64,000 nt of DNA from Stenotrophomonas sp. 57 (GCF_030291075.1 NZ_CP127407.1:3408001-3472000); one strand, 5' to 3'. Shown: positions 18,453-29,617, counted from the first letter of the stretch. Program-made: numbers and translations. The notes: generated by a model from the letters alone, not told the origin.

Positions 18453-18491
18453 AACAAAAAAATCCCCGGTCGACCCGCATCGACCGGGGAT
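18453..18491 (-). terminator. Rho-independent terminator of metY
   Basis: On the minus strand, ATCCCCGGTCGA pairs perfectly with TCGACCGGGGAT across 6 nt and is followed by seven T. It lies about 100 bp after the metY stop. Confidence 0.88.
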
Positions 18492-18593
18492 CTGGATCGC
18501 CACGTTGCCACGCCTTGGAGAGGCAGTTCCACCGTAGCGCATCGCGCCGCCGATGGTGATCGCCTGTGGCGATATGCACCAAGCGCGCGGCTA

Positions 18594-19880
18594 TCAGGCA
18601 CCGGCCAGGGCCTGCTCCAGGTCCGCGCGCAGGTCGCCGATGTGTTCGATGCCGATCGACAGCCGCACGGTGTCCTCGCTCACACCCGCCTTGGCCAGTT
18701 CAGCGGCATCCAGCTGGCGATGGGTGGTGGACGCTGGATGGGTCGCCAGCGATTTGGCGTCACCCAGGTTCACCAGCCGGGTGAACAGCTTCAGCGCATC
18801 CAGGAAACGTGCGCCTGCCTCGCGGCCGCCCGGCAGGCCGAAGGTCAACACGCCCGAGCCGTGCCCGCCAAGATAGCGCTGTGCAGCAGCATGTTCCGGA
18901 TCGCCGGCCAACCCGGCGTAACGCACCCAGGCCACCTTGGCGTGCGCCTTCAGGAACTGCGCGACGGCCAGTGCGTTGGCGTTGATGCGTTCCATGCGCA
19001 GGGCCAGGGTCTCGATGCCCTGCAGGATCAGGAACGCGTTGAACGGTGACAGCGCCGCGCCGGTATTGCGCAATGGCACCACCCGCGCGCGGCCGATGTA
19101 GGCGGCAGGGCCCAAGGCTTCGGTGTAGACCACGCCGTGATAGCTGGGGTCGGGCTGGTTGAGGCGGGCGAAGCGCTTCGGCTGCGCAGCCCAGTCGAAA
19201 CGCCCCGAGTCGATGATCGCACCGCCCAGGCTGTTGCCGTGGCCGCCCAGGTACTTGGTCAGCGAATGCACCACGATGTCGGCGCCGTACTCGAACGGGC
19301 GCAGCAGGAACGGTGTGGCCACCGTGTTGTCGACGATCAGTGGCACGCCGGCCGCGTGAGCGACTTCGGCGATGGCGGCGATGTCGGTGACGTTGCCGCG
19401 CGGGTTGCCGATCGATTCGACGAACACCGCCCTGGTGCGGTCGTCGATCAGCGCAGCGAACGCGGCCGGATCGGCCGGATCAGCAAAGCGCGCCTGGATG
19501 CCGTACTGCGGCAGCGTGTGCGCCAGCAGGTTGAGGCTGCCGCCATACAGCGCGCCGGAGGCGATGATGTTGTCACCGGCCTCGGCGATGGTCTGGATCG
19601 CGTAGGTGATCGCGGCCTGCCCCGAGGCCAGCGCCAGCGCGCCGATGCCACCCTCCAGTGCGGCCAGGCGCTGCTCCAGCACGTCGGTGGTGGGGTTCAT
19701 GATACGGGTGTAGATGTTGCCGGGCACCTTCAGGTCGAACAGGTCGGCGCCGTGCTGGGTGTCATCAAAGGCATACGCCACCGTCTGGTAGATCGGCACC
19801 GCCACCGCGCGGGTGGTCGGGTCGGGACGATAGCCGCCGTGCACGGCCAGGGTTTCCAGTTGCCACTGCGGGTCGCTCAT
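18594..19880 (-). CDS. metY: O-acetylhomoserine aminocarboxypropyltransferase / sulfhydrylase
   Basis: This PLP enzyme of the Cys/Met-metabolism family makes homocysteine from O-acetylhomoserine and sulfide. The 428-residue protein has the start LETLAVHGGYRPDPTTRAVAVPIYQTVAY. The tyrosine/arginine motif is NIYTRIMNPT, the PLP-binding lysine lies in VVHSLTKYLGGHGNSLGG, and the end HIGDLRADLEQAL is typical. Its length fits MetY better than the shorter MetB/MetC group. The ATG at 19880 is preferred over an upstream in-frame start five codons earlier. It stands alone, with its own terminator and no met neighbour. I looked for a SAM-type leader and found none I could support. Confidence 0.92.
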   Translation of the reverse strand: MSDPQWQLETLAVHGGYRPDPTTRAVAVPIYQTVAYAFDDTQHGADLFDLKVPGNIYTRIMNPTTDVLEQRLAALEGGIGALALASGQAAITYAIQTIAEAGDNIIASGALYGGSLNLLAHTLPQYGIQARFADPADPAAFAALIDDRTRAVFVESIGNPRGNVTDIAAIAEVAHAAGVPLIVDNTVATPFLLRPFEYGADIVVHSLTKYLGGHGNSLGGAIIDSGRFDWAAQPKRFARLNQPDPSYHGVVYTEALGPAAYIGRARVVPLRNTGAALSPFNAFLILQGIETLALRMERINANALAVAQFLKAHAKVAWVRYAGLAGDPEHAAAQRYLGGHGSGVLTFGLPGGREAGARFLDALKLFTRLVNLGDAKSLATHPASTTHRQLDAAELAKAGVSEDTVRLSIGIEHIGDLRADLEQALAGA

Positions 19881-20062
19881 TGCACCAGGCTCCATCCGGG
19901 GAAACCGCCACGATAGGCCAGCCTCGGCGTGGCGCTGAGAGCCGCTGGCGATGACGTCCGTACCGCCGGTTATCAGGTTGGCCGCGATTCAGGCAGCCGT
20001 CATGGGCCGTTGCTAGGCTGCGCCGCCGGGCGCTCCTGCCCGGGCACGGAGGCCCTACGCGC

Positions 20063-20800
20063 ATGCAGCCATCCCCTTGGACACCCACCGCCAACGGCAC
20101 GCCGACACCGGTCCTGCTGGTGGAAGATGATCGTCGCCTGGCCGAACTGGTCAGCGACTATCTCCACGAACACGGCTTCGCCGTGCAGCATGTGGCCCGC
20201 GGTGACCTTGCCGGCGCGGCCTGCCGCCAGCATGCCCCGGAGCTGGTGGTGCTGGACCTGATGCTGCCCGGCCTGGGCGGCATCGATGTGTGCCGGCAGA
20301 TCCGCAGCTTCTCCGATGTGCCGATCCTGATGCTGACCGCCTGCGAGGACGACATCGAGCAGGTACTGGGCCTGGAATCGGGTGCCGACGATTACGTGCA
20401 CAAGCCGATCGAACCACGCTTGCTGCTGGCGCGCCTGCGCGCCCTGCTGCGCCGTCGCCATGGCAGCGGCAACACCGGTACGCCCAGCCGGCTGATGCAT
20501 GGCGAACTGCTGATCGATCGCATGCAGCGTGAAGTCCATCTGCATGGTGCGGCGGTGGATGTGGGTACCACCGAGTTCGAGATCCTGTGGCTGCTGGCCA
20601 GCCAGCCCGGGCAGATCCTGTCGCGTGACCAGATCCTGCAGGCGGTGCGCGGTATCGGTTTCGACGGCCTGGACCGCAGCGTCGATGTCAGCATCGGCAA
20701 GCTGCGCCGCAAGCTTGGCGATGATGCGCGCGAACCGCGGCGGATCAAGACCGTGTGGGGCCGTGGCTACCAGTTCAATCCGTCGGCCTGGACGGCATGA
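20063..20800 (+). CDS. OmpR-family response regulator, RstA-like
   Basis: This 245-residue regulator has a receiver domain (PVLLVEDDRRLAELVSDYL, with the phospho-acceptor Asp in VVLDLMLPG). The conserved Thr/Lys parts are MLTACEDD and GADDYVHKPIEP. A winged-helix DNA-binding domain starts at about residue 145 (LLIDRMQREVHLHGAAVDVGTTEFEILWLLASQPGQ, ending TVWGRGYQFNPSAW). It resembles E. coli RstA. Its stop overlaps the kinase start (ATGA), so the two are translationally coupled. The probable target is the MipA/OmpV gene downstream, which carries an RstA-box-like sequence. Confidence 0.9.
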   Translation: MQPSPWTPTANGTPTPVLLVEDDRRLAELVSDYLHEHGFAVQHVARGDLAGAACRQHAPELVVLDLMLPGLGGIDVCRQIRSFSDVPILMLTACEDDIEQVLGLESGADDYVHKPIEPRLLLARLRALLRRRHGSGNTGTPSRLMHGELLIDRMQREVHLHGAAVDVGTTEFEILWLLASQPGQILSRDQILQAVRGIGFDGLDRSVDVSIGKLRRKLGDDAREPRRIKTVWGRGYQFNPSAWTA

Positions 20801-22086
20801 AGCGGCTGTTCCTGTGGTTGTGGTTTGTCACCGGTGCCTGCTTCCTGGTGTCGGTGTTTTTCCTCAACCACATCCTGGACGGCATCTACACGCCCGTGCA
20901 GGATCGCGTGTTCGTCGAGCAGGTGCGCGGACAGGTATACGCCCTGCGCAGTGGCCTGGCTGGCCTGGACGCCGGCCAGCAGCGTGAGCGCCTGCAGCAG
21001 TGGCAGCCCCACTATGGCATCGCCCTGACGCTGCTCGCCACGCCTCCCGCGCTCGACGCGCAGGAACAGGCAGCCGTAAAGGCCGATGGCTTCATCGTGC
21101 GCGATCAGTACCAGCAGGTCCTGCTGCCCATCGAGGGCATCGATGGGCGCTGGTTGCACCTGCGCCTGCCTGGCGCGGTGCAGATGACAACGTACATGAC
21201 CATTGCCGCCTACCTCAGCATCCTGCTGCTGGTCGGTGCCAGCCTGTATGCGTGGGTGCGCCTGCTCTGGCGCGACCTGGAAGCGCTGCGCCTGCACGCC
21301 GACCGCATCGGCGCCGGCGATCTGCAGGCACGCGCGCAAGTCTCGCCACGTTCGCAGATCCGGGTCATCGTCGACCATTCCAACCGCATGGCGGCACGCG
21401 TGGCCGAGCTGGTGCAGCGCCAGCGCGACCTCACACATGCGATCTCGCACGAACTGCGCACGCCGATCGCACGCGTGGCCTTCGGCCTGGACCTGATGCA
21501 GGACAGCGATGACGCCGAGCGCCGTGCGCGCCTGGCGCTAGGCCTGCACGGAGACCTCGCCGAGCTCAACCGGCTGGTCAGCGAACTGCTGGCGTATGAA
21601 CGTCTGGAGCATCCCAGCGAAGGCGAGCCGATGCAGCGGATTGAAGCCAACGACTGGCTGCAGGCCTGCCTGGCCGATGCGTGCCGTGATGCCGAACGTG
21701 CCGGAGTGGTCCTGCGCGTGCACCCCAGTGCATTGCCACGGGTGGATGCCGAGCCGCGCCTGCTGCAGCTGGCACTCAGCAACCTGGTGGGCAATGCGCT
21801 GCGCCATGCACGTTCGCAGGTGGACGTCTCGCTGGTCGATGTCAGCGGCCGCGCCTGCCTGCGCGTGGATGACGACGGTCCCGGCATTGCCGACGCCGAT
21901 CGCGAGAAGGTGATGCGTCCGTTCACCCGCCTGGACGACAGTCGCAGCCGCGATACCGGTGGCTTTGGCCTGGGCCTGGCCATCGTCAACCGCATCGCCG
22001 CCCGACACGGCGGCGAGCTGCGTATCAGCCGCGCCCCGCTGGGTGGCGCGCGCCTGGAAATGCACTGGCCGCTGGCTGCCAGCTGA
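20797..22086 (+). CDS. Sensor histidine kinase, RstB-like
   Basis: This 429-residue inner-membrane sensor has a first transmembrane helix at residues 4-22 and a periplasmic domain of about 110 residues. A second helix follows (TYMTIAAYLSILLLVGASLYAWVRLLW), then HAMP, then the dimerisation domain with the phospho-histidine in LTHAISHELRTPIARVAFG. The ATPase domain has NLVGNALRHA, DDDGPGI and GFGLGLAIVNRI. The start ATG at 20797 overlaps the regulator stop. The name RstB is by similarity of the pair; the stimulus is unknown. Confidence 0.9.
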   Translation: MKRLFLWLWFVTGACFLVSVFFLNHILDGIYTPVQDRVFVEQVRGQVYALRSGLAGLDAGQQRERLQQWQPHYGIALTLLATPPALDAQEQAAVKADGFIVRDQYQQVLLPIEGIDGRWLHLRLPGAVQMTTYMTIAAYLSILLLVGASLYAWVRLLWRDLEALRLHADRIGAGDLQARAQVSPRSQIRVIVDHSNRMAARVAELVQRQRDLTHAISHELRTPIARVAFGLDLMQDSDDAERRARLALGLHGDLAELNRLVSELLAYERLEHPSEGEPMQRIEANDWLQACLADACRDAERAGVVLRVHPSALPRVDAEPRLLQLALSNLVGNALRHARSQVDVSLVDVSGRACLRVDDDGPGIADADREKVMRPFTRLDDSRSRDTGGFGLGLAIVNRIAARHGGELRISRAPLGGARLEMHWPLAAS

Positions 22087-22100
22087 ACGCCCACGGGCAC

Positions 22101-22117
22101 GATTACAGTTGATTACA
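22101..22117 (+). promoter_or_regulatory. Candidate RstA-type box upstream of mipA
   Basis: GATTACA is repeated directly with a 10-bp period (22101-22107 and 22111-22117), the geometry of OmpR-family sites. Positions 22104-22117 (TACAGTTGATTACA) match 10 of the 12 defined positions of the E. coli RstA box TACATNTNGTTACA as I remember it. It lies 110 bp before the mipA ATG and 15 bp after the kinase stop. Confidence 0.6.
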
Positions 22118-22226
22118 ACTCCCGCACAACTGCGGACGGATCGGTCGCCGGCGTATCGCCACGCTAGCGACCCTGCAGCACTCGCCGGATGCGCGCGCTG
22201 CTTTCCTCCCATTGTCGAGAGTTTCC

Positions 22227-23027
22227 ATGCCCCAGCATCGCCGTTCCCCCGCCCTGTTCTGCCTGGCCCTGTTGCCGCTGTTTGCCACCCCGATCGCCCA
22301 CGCCAAGGATGACCACTGGACCTTCGAGGTCGCTGCCGGCGGTGGCGTGGCGCCGCGCTACAGCGGCAGCGATGAGTATCGTGCGACGCCGTCGTTGTCC
22401 TTTGATGTCACCTCGCCGGGGGGATGGTTTCTGGGCACCAGTGGCATCGGCTGGGGCACCTCCATCGGCGAGCACACCCGCGTGCGCGCGTATGTCGGCG
22501 CCAGCGGCATCCGCAAGGAAAAGGACTCGCTGCTCGGCGGTTCCGACTTCCTGCGCGGCATGGGTGATATCGATACCCGTCCCCTGGTCGGCGTCTCGGC
22601 TGGTTATACGCTGGGCGAAGCCGTGCTGAGCGGCTCCTGGCAGTTCACCCGCAAGGACGAGGACAAGGGCGAGAACGGCCTGGCCACCCAGCAGATCCAT
22701 CTGAACCTGAGCATGCCGCTGTTCGACCTGGCAGGCGGTGTGGTCAGCGGCAGCGTGTGCACCGACTACGGCAACCGCGGCTACATGCAGACCTGGTACG
22801 GCGTCAGCCCGGAACAGGCGGCGCGTACCGGCTTTGCCCAGCACAAGCCAAAGGCCGGCCTGGTCAGTGCCGGTATCGGCCTGAAGTGGAGCCACCGCGT
22901 GGGCCGCAACGGCAACTGGTACATCTCGGCCGAAGGCACGCGCCTGCTTGGCGATGCCGCCGACAGCCCGATCGTGCAGAAGGCGAACCAGTTCGGCTTG
23001 ATGAGCGGGTACACGCACCGCTTTTGA
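22227..23027 (+). CDS. MipA/OmpV-family outer-membrane protein
   Basis: This 266-residue outer-membrane beta-barrel has a Sec signal peptide (ending TPIAHA-K) and the MipA/OmpV pattern. It opens with a WTFEVAAGGGVAPRYSGSDEYRATPSLSFDV strand, has repeated amphipathic strands, and closes with GLMSGYTHRF, ending in phenylalanine as barrel proteins do. Family members interact with peptidoglycan synthesis proteins or act in osmotic response. The frame opens with a TTG at 22212, but I choose the ATG at 22227, which has GAGAG 5-6 bp upstream. It lies 140 bp after the RstAB-like pair on the same strand and is their likely target. Confidence 0.88.
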   Translation: MPQHRRSPALFCLALLPLFATPIAHAKDDHWTFEVAAGGGVAPRYSGSDEYRATPSLSFDVTSPGGWFLGTSGIGWGTSIGEHTRVRAYVGASGIRKEKDSLLGGSDFLRGMGDIDTRPLVGVSAGYTLGEAVLSGSWQFTRKDEDKGENGLATQQIHLNLSMPLFDLAGGVVSGSVCTDYGNRGYMQTWYGVSPEQAARTGFAQHKPKAGLVSAGIGLKWSHRVGRNGNWYISAEGTRLLGDAADSPIVQKANQFGLMSGYTHRF

Positions 23028-23032
23028 GAAAT

Positions 23033-23055
23033 CGCCGGGCACGGCCCGGCGCTAC
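23033..23055 (-). repeat. SMAG-type palindrome (GTAGCGCCGGGCC class)
   Basis: The minus strand reads GTAGCGCCGGGCC then GTGCCCGGCG. It lies between the mipA stop and the clpB terminator. Confidence 0.75.
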
Positions 23056-23059
23056 CGGA

Positions 23060-23092
23060 GAAAACGGGGCGCTGCGATCAGGCAGCGCCCCG
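23060..23092 (-). terminator. Rho-independent terminator of clpB
   Basis: GGGGCGCTGC and GCAGCGCCCC form a 10-bp stem around 6 nt. The minus strand continues GTTTTC. It lies 7 bp after the clpB stop. Confidence 0.8.
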
Positions 23093-23098
23093 CATGAT

Positions 23099-25684
<2,586 letters not shown>

Positions 25685-25734
25685 TGCGAATCCTCATCGG
25701 TCATCAGTGCCGGCCGGTGCCGGCGATGCTGGAA

Positions 25735-25762
25735 AGATGCGGTTGCCCCACCCGGTTTCAAG
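25735..25762 (-). promoter_or_regulatory. Sigma-32 heat-shock promoter of clpB
   Basis: The minus strand reads CTTGAAA (25762-25756), 13 bp, then CCGCATCT (25742-25735). This is a perfect -35 and a 7-of-8 match to the -10 CCCCATNT of sigma-32. It lies about 50 bp before the clpB ATG. Confidence 0.85.
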
Positions 25763-25865
25763 GGTGGCTGCGACGGCACTCCGAGGCCAGTCAGCCAGTG
25801 GCCAGCATGCCGGAACGGGTGTGGTCGGCGCGTTGATCCCGATCAGTTGCGTGCGGTGGACGGGT

Positions 25866-26687
25866 TCAGTGGGTGATCGCGCTGCGGATTGCCCGTAGCT
25901 GCTGCTTGACCGCCCGCGCCTGCGCCGGATCCATGCGCAGCAGCGCCTTCTGGCCGATCGATCGCGACTGCAGGGTCGCATCGACGAAGCGGTAGCGGCC
26001 GCGCTCATCGCGCTGCACCAGCGGCGCCTGCGCCAGGTCCGGGGTCTCCAGCAGGTGATCGATCACCGCGACCAGGCGGTCGTTGAAGTAACCCTCAGGC
26101 CGCCCCAGGTCCACATAGGCCTGCTGGATCAGCGGATAGAAGCGCTTGTACGCGGTAGCCGTCGCCGCCGGGTCCACCGCGGTGAATGCCTGCACATAGG
26201 GCGCGTAGCGTGCCCCGTTGCTGGCAGCGATCCGCTCGCCGTCCTCAGCGGACTCGACCTGCAGACTGCCCGGCAGCGGCCGTGCGGCCAGCGCGGTGGA
26301 CGGCACACTGGGCTTGTCCAGATTGTCGACCTGGGTGACCAGGCGCTGGATCAGGTGATCGCGCAGCAGCAGGGTCAGCGGCCCCTCGCTCTGGAACAGC
26401 TGGCTCAGTGCACCCCAGGCAGCGGCATCGCTGTCAGCCAGTTTCGGCAGCGCCGGGTCGGCGGCGGCTTCGGTATCCAGCGGATGCTTGATCGGCGGCG
26501 GCGCTGGCGCGGGTTCCGCTGCCGCCTGCGGTTGTGGCGGTGCGCTGGTACTGGCGGGAGTTGATTGCACCGGCACCGGGATACCGTCTGCCAGACTCTT
26601 CAGCTGATCGCGGAACAACCAACCGCCCGCGCCACCAATCACCACCACACCCAACACCCAGGGCCATACCGCCTTGCCAGTCTGCAT
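25866..26687 (-). CDS. DUF3014 domain membrane-anchored protein
   Basis: This 273-residue protein has one N-terminal transmembrane helix (VWPWVLGVVVIGGAGGWLF, residues 7-25) and a Pro/Ala/Gln-rich linker to about residue 68. A DUF3014-like domain fills the rest of the protein. Recognisable pieces are LFQSEGPLTLLLRDHLIQRLVTQVDNL, the Y-P-L-I-Q-Q-AYVDLGRPEGYFNDRLVAVIDHLLETP block and the arginine-rich end. The function of this domain is unknown to me. The bulk of the protein is predicted to face the periplasm. The ATG at 26687 is chosen because it directly precedes the membrane helix. It lies upstream of clpB but is separated from it by the clpB promoter. Confidence 0.82.
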   Translation of the reverse strand: MQTGKAVWPWVLGVVVIGGAGGWLFRDQLKSLADGIPVPVQSTPASTSAPPQPQAAAEPAPAPPPIKHPLDTEAAADPALPKLADSDAAAWGALSQLFQSEGPLTLLLRDHLIQRLVTQVDNLDKPSVPSTALAARPLPGSLQVESAEDGERIAASNGARYAPYVQAFTAVDPAATATAYKRFYPLIQQAYVDLGRPEGYFNDRLVAVIDHLLETPDLAQAPLVQRDERGRYRFVDATLQSRSIGQKALLRMDPAQARAVKQQLRAIRSAITH

Positions 26688-26856
26688 GATGCAGCACCTC
26701 GTTTCACACGCATGGAGAAGGTGTGACCTCGCTGATTGCAGCGGGTTCCCGGTCTGTTCCGCTACCGTTGGGGTTGGAGCCTGCACGCAGGCAACGCTCA
26801 CGCCCGCTTTGCACCGCACGCGCGAGGCTGTGCCCTCGTCTTCTGGAGAAACGGGC

Positions 26857-27567
26857 ATGCAGTACGCGCTGTTCTACTGGACCGGCATCCAGGGCCGTGG
26901 CGAATTCGTGCGCCTGGCCCTGGAAGATGCCAAGGCGGACTACATCGACATGGCACGGGTGCACGGCGATGCGGTGATGCAGCCGTTCCTCGACGGTGGC
27001 AGCGAAGGCGCACAACCGTTCGCGCCGCCGTTCCTGAAGGCCGGCCGGCAGGTCATCGCGCAGGTTGCGGCGATCCTGGATTTCCTCGGCCCGACGCTGG
27101 ACCTGGTGCCACAGGCGGCCTCACGCCGGATGCAGGCGCTGCAGCTGCAGCTGACCATCGCCGACCTGGTGGCCGAGGTGCACGACACCCACCACCCCAT
27201 CGCGGCCTCGAAGTACTACGAAGAACAGAAGACCGAAGCCAAGGCGCGGGCGGTCTCGCTGCGCGATGAACGCCTGCCGAAGTTCCTTGGCTACTTCGAA
27301 CAGGTACTGGCCGCCAACGGAGGCCGACATGCATTGCGCGAGCATTCCTATGTGGATCTGTCGCTGTTCCAGCTGCTGAGCGGGCTGGACTACATGTTCC
27401 CGCGCCGCATGCAGGCCCTCGGCCCCACCCTGCCCCTGCTGCGTGCGCTGCAGGAGCGGGTGGCGAAGCGGCCGAACATCGCCGCCTACCTGCGCTCGGA
27501 ACGGCGGCTGGCGTTCAACACCCAAGGCATCTTCCGCCACTACCCCGAGCTGGATGGAGCGCGCTGA
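26857..27567 (+). CDS. Glutathione S-transferase family protein
   Basis: This 236-residue soluble protein starts MQYALFYWTGIQGRGEFVRLALEDAKADY, the thioredoxin-like N-domain of GSTs with a Tyr near the start that can activate glutathione. A helical C-domain follows (IADLVAEVHDTHHPIAASKYYEEQKTEAKARA, then SYVDLSLFQLLSGLDYMFP). The final VAKRPNIAAYLRSERRLAFN is the usual GST ending. GGAGAA lies 6 bp before the ATG at 26857; the frame is open upstream but antisense to the DUF3014 start. The substrate is unknown. The gene is divergent from the DUF3014 gene. Confidence 0.85.
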   Translation: MQYALFYWTGIQGRGEFVRLALEDAKADYIDMARVHGDAVMQPFLDGGSEGAQPFAPPFLKAGRQVIAQVAAILDFLGPTLDLVPQAASRRMQALQLQLTIADLVAEVHDTHHPIAASKYYEEQKTEAKARAVSLRDERLPKFLGYFEQVLAANGGRHALREHSYVDLSLFQLLSGLDYMFPRRMQALGPTLPLLRALQERVAKRPNIAAYLRSERRLAFNTQGIFRHYPELDGAR

Positions 27568-27590
27568 TACCGCCGCCTGCAACTCCTGTT

Positions 27591-27643
27591 GTAGAGCCGA
27601 GCCATGCTCGGCTCGGAGCAGCCGAGCGCAGGCTCGGCTCTAC
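27591..27643. repeat. SMAG-type palindrome dimer
   Basis: GTAGAGCCGAGC...GCTCGGC and GCCGAGCGC...GCTCGGCTCTAC in opposite orientation, with a short spacer. It lies between the GST gene and the permease. Confidence 0.9.
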
Positions 27644-27668
27644 AACATCCCGAGGCGGAAAGAAAACG

Positions 27669-27692
27669 GTAGCGCCGGGCCATGCGCGGCGT
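27669..27692 (+). repeat. SMAG-type palindrome (GTAGCGCCGGGCC class)
   Basis: GTAGCGCCGGGCC followed by GCGCGGCG. It abuts the permease stop. Confidence 0.7.
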
Positions 27693-27698
27693 CCCCGG

Positions 27699-29309
27699 TC
27701 AATGATCGGTGCCGTCACCCAGCGGTTTCACCGGCTGCTTCTGCAGCGACAACAACCCCAGCAGCACCGCCAGTGCGACGTAGGCGCCCGCGAACTGCCA
27801 GCTGATGATGCGCGCCAGGCCTTCCAGATCCCACGGCAGGTAGATGCCGCCGCGCGGGTCCACCGAATGGATCAGGCCGAACAGGGTCAGCAGCGCCGCC
27901 ACCAGCAGGAAGCCACAGGCGCGGCGCAGGCGGCCATCGACCATCGCTGCCACGGCGGAAATCCACAGCATCGAGGTGATGATGAAGCCATTGCCGAGGG
28001 TGAAGATCACCGCCAGTTCCGGCAGGCCATGGCCATCGAGCTTGGTCAGCAGCTGCGGCAGCTGGTCCGGTGCGATCCAGCCCGGCGCCTTGATCGCCAG
28101 CAGGTAGGCCACCGACGGCAGGAAGCCGAACACCATCGCACCGGCGTGGTGGCGCGGCGTGGCCTGGAATGCCTGGGTGGTGATGTCGATGGCCACGTAG
28201 ACGATGATCGGAGCCAGCACCGCCAGCGGCAGCCATTGCACCAGCCCGGAGATGATGCCGAGCATGCCGCCGATGCCAACGAACAGGCCGGTCAGCAGCG
28301 TGTAGCCGCTGCGTGCGCCCATGTGCTTGTAGGCCGGCTGGCCGATGTACGGCGTGGTCTGCGCAACGCCGCCGCAGACACCGGCCACCAGCGTCGCCAC
28401 CGCTTCCACCAGCAGGATGTCGCGGGTGCGATAGTCATCGCCGGCCGCACGTGCGCTCTCGGACACGTTGATGCCACCGACCACCATCAGCAGGCCGAAC
28501 GGCAGCAGCAACGGCAGGTAGGTCATCGCCGTGGGCAGGCCTTCAAGGAAGCCCAGCGTCGGCAGCGGCAGCACCACCTGCGGCGGCACCCATTCCGGCA
28601 CATGGAAGCCCGGTGCACCCAGTCCGGCCACGCCGAGGCCGTAATACAGCACGGTGCCGAACACGAAGGCCAGCAGCACGCCCGGGCCACGCACCGGCAG
28701 CTTGCCCTTGGCGATCAGCACGTACAGCAGCAGGCCGAGCGTGGTGAAGCCCACCAGCGGCGAACGCAGCGTTTCCAGCAGCGGCAGCAGGCCCATCAGC
28801 ACCAGCGCGATGCCCGCGATGGAACCGAGCAGCGCCGCACGCGGCAACGCGCGGGTGACCGCTTCGCCGAAGAACGACAGCACGAACTTGAGCACGCCCA
28901 TGATGACCAGCGCGGCCATGCCCAGCTGCCAGGTGGCGATGCCGGCCGCGTGCGGGTCCATGCCCTGCTGCTTGAAGGCGAGGAAGGCCGGGCCGAGCAC
29001 CAGCAGCGCCATGCCGATGCTGGTCGGTGCATCCAAGCCCAGCGGCATGGCGGTGACATCGTCGCGGCCGGTGCGCGCCGCCAGGCGCCGCGCCATCAGC
29101 GTGTACAGCAGGTTGCCGACCAGCACACCGAAAGCGGTGCCGGGGAACATGCGGCCGAACACCACGTCGGCGGGGAACTGGAAGATCCCGACCAGGGCCA
29201 TGGCGATGAAGCCGAGGATGGAGAGGTTGTCGACGACCAGGCCGAAGAAGCCGTTGAAGTCGCCGGAGACGAACCAGCGACGCGGTGCGGCGGAAGCGGG
29301 AGCGGACAT
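27699..29309 (-). CDS. NCS2-like purine/pyrimidine permease
   Basis: This 536-residue membrane protein has about 12-14 hydrophobic helices and the layout of the xanthine/uracil permease superfamily. Recognisable pieces are NGFFGLVVDNLSILGFIAMAL near the start, VTAMPLGLDAPTSIGMALLVLGPAF, and GGINVSESARAAGDDYRTRDILLVEAVATLVAGVCGGVAQTTPYIGQPAYKHMGARSGY. The last has the look of the substrate and scaffold helices. The family imports nucleobases with protons, but this one is divergent and its substrate is uncertain. The ATG at 29309 is chosen, since the 83 upstream codons run through repeats. No purine-catabolism genes are adjacent. Confidence 0.8.
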   Translation of the reverse strand: MSAPASAAPRRWFVSGDFNGFFGLVVDNLSILGFIAMALVGIFQFPADVVFGRMFPGTAFGVLVGNLLYTLMARRLAARTGRDDVTAMPLGLDAPTSIGMALLVLGPAFLAFKQQGMDPHAAGIATWQLGMAALVIMGVLKFVLSFFGEAVTRALPRAALLGSIAGIALVLMGLLPLLETLRSPLVGFTTLGLLLYVLIAKGKLPVRGPGVLLAFVFGTVLYYGLGVAGLGAPGFHVPEWVPPQVVLPLPTLGFLEGLPTAMTYLPLLLPFGLLMVVGGINVSESARAAGDDYRTRDILLVEAVATLVAGVCGGVAQTTPYIGQPAYKHMGARSGYTLLTGLFVGIGGMLGIISGLVQWLPLAVLAPIIVYVAIDITTQAFQATPRHHAGAMVFGFLPSVAYLLAIKAPGWIAPDQLPQLLTKLDGHGLPELAVIFTLGNGFIITSMLWISAVAAMVDGRLRRACGFLLVAALLTLFGLIHSVDPRGGIYLPWDLEGLARIISWQFAGAYVALAVLLGLLSLQKQPVKPLGDGTDH

Positions 29310-29426
29310 GGAAGGGGCGGTGGGGGTGGGGACCGCCGATGGTAGGCCCAGCGGGGCCCGGGCGCCAATTCCGCGGTGGAATGATGGGTTCCAGCCAACG
29401 GCGGGGCCCCTCGTGGCTGGGCGCGG

Positions 29427-29447
29427 GTAGAGTCGACTGTTAGTCGA
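29427..29447 (+). repeat. SMAG-type palindrome (GTAGAGTCGACTG class)
   Basis: GTAGAGTCGACTGTTAGTCGA; its sister copies form the nested structure at 35889-36003. Confidence 0.75.
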
Positions 29448-29463
29448 ATGGCATTGCGAGTTG

Positions 29464-29569
29464 GGCCGGTCGGGATGGGCTGCGCAGGACACGCCGTAAA
29501 CCCGTCCCTGGGGGCTCGATGGCGCCATCCATGGCGCCAACGGTCCTGCGCAGCCCATCCCGACCGGCC
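29464..29569 (+). repeat. Composite nested-hairpin element, copy B
   Basis: The outer arms (29464-29490 and 29543-29569) are perfectly complementary over 27 bp. Inside lies the core ACGCCGTAAACCCGTCCC followed by an inner hairpin with GGCGCCAT/ATGGCGCC arms. The arm sequence differs from copies A and C, but the core is the same. Confidence 0.85.
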
Positions 29570-29617
29570 TCCCACAGTTTCCTGCGCGTGCCAGCCACGG
29601 AAGAGAATCAAAAGATC

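Larger units (their letters stand above)
18129..18593. other. Repeat-rich intergenic region between the YbaL-like gene and metY
   Basis: This 465-bp stretch has no credible gene. In order it holds a GCAGGGCT/AGCCCTGC palindrome, a GGCAAA tract, composite element copy A with its tail, a GTAGGTGCCGACC palindrome, a GGGTC-R-GATCC palindrome and the metY terminator. Nearly every base from 18138 to 18491 belongs to a repeat or hairpin. Confidence 0.8.

Noticed and set aside
18073..18601. Leu-rich small proteins across the GGCAAA tract
   Set aside because: The LCLCLCFC-type composition is just translation of the hexanucleotide repeat.
19881..20062. SAM-type riboswitch upstream of metY
   Set aside because: I looked for the conserved stems on the minus strand and saw no arrangement I could match to SAM-I, SAM-II or SAH riboswitches.
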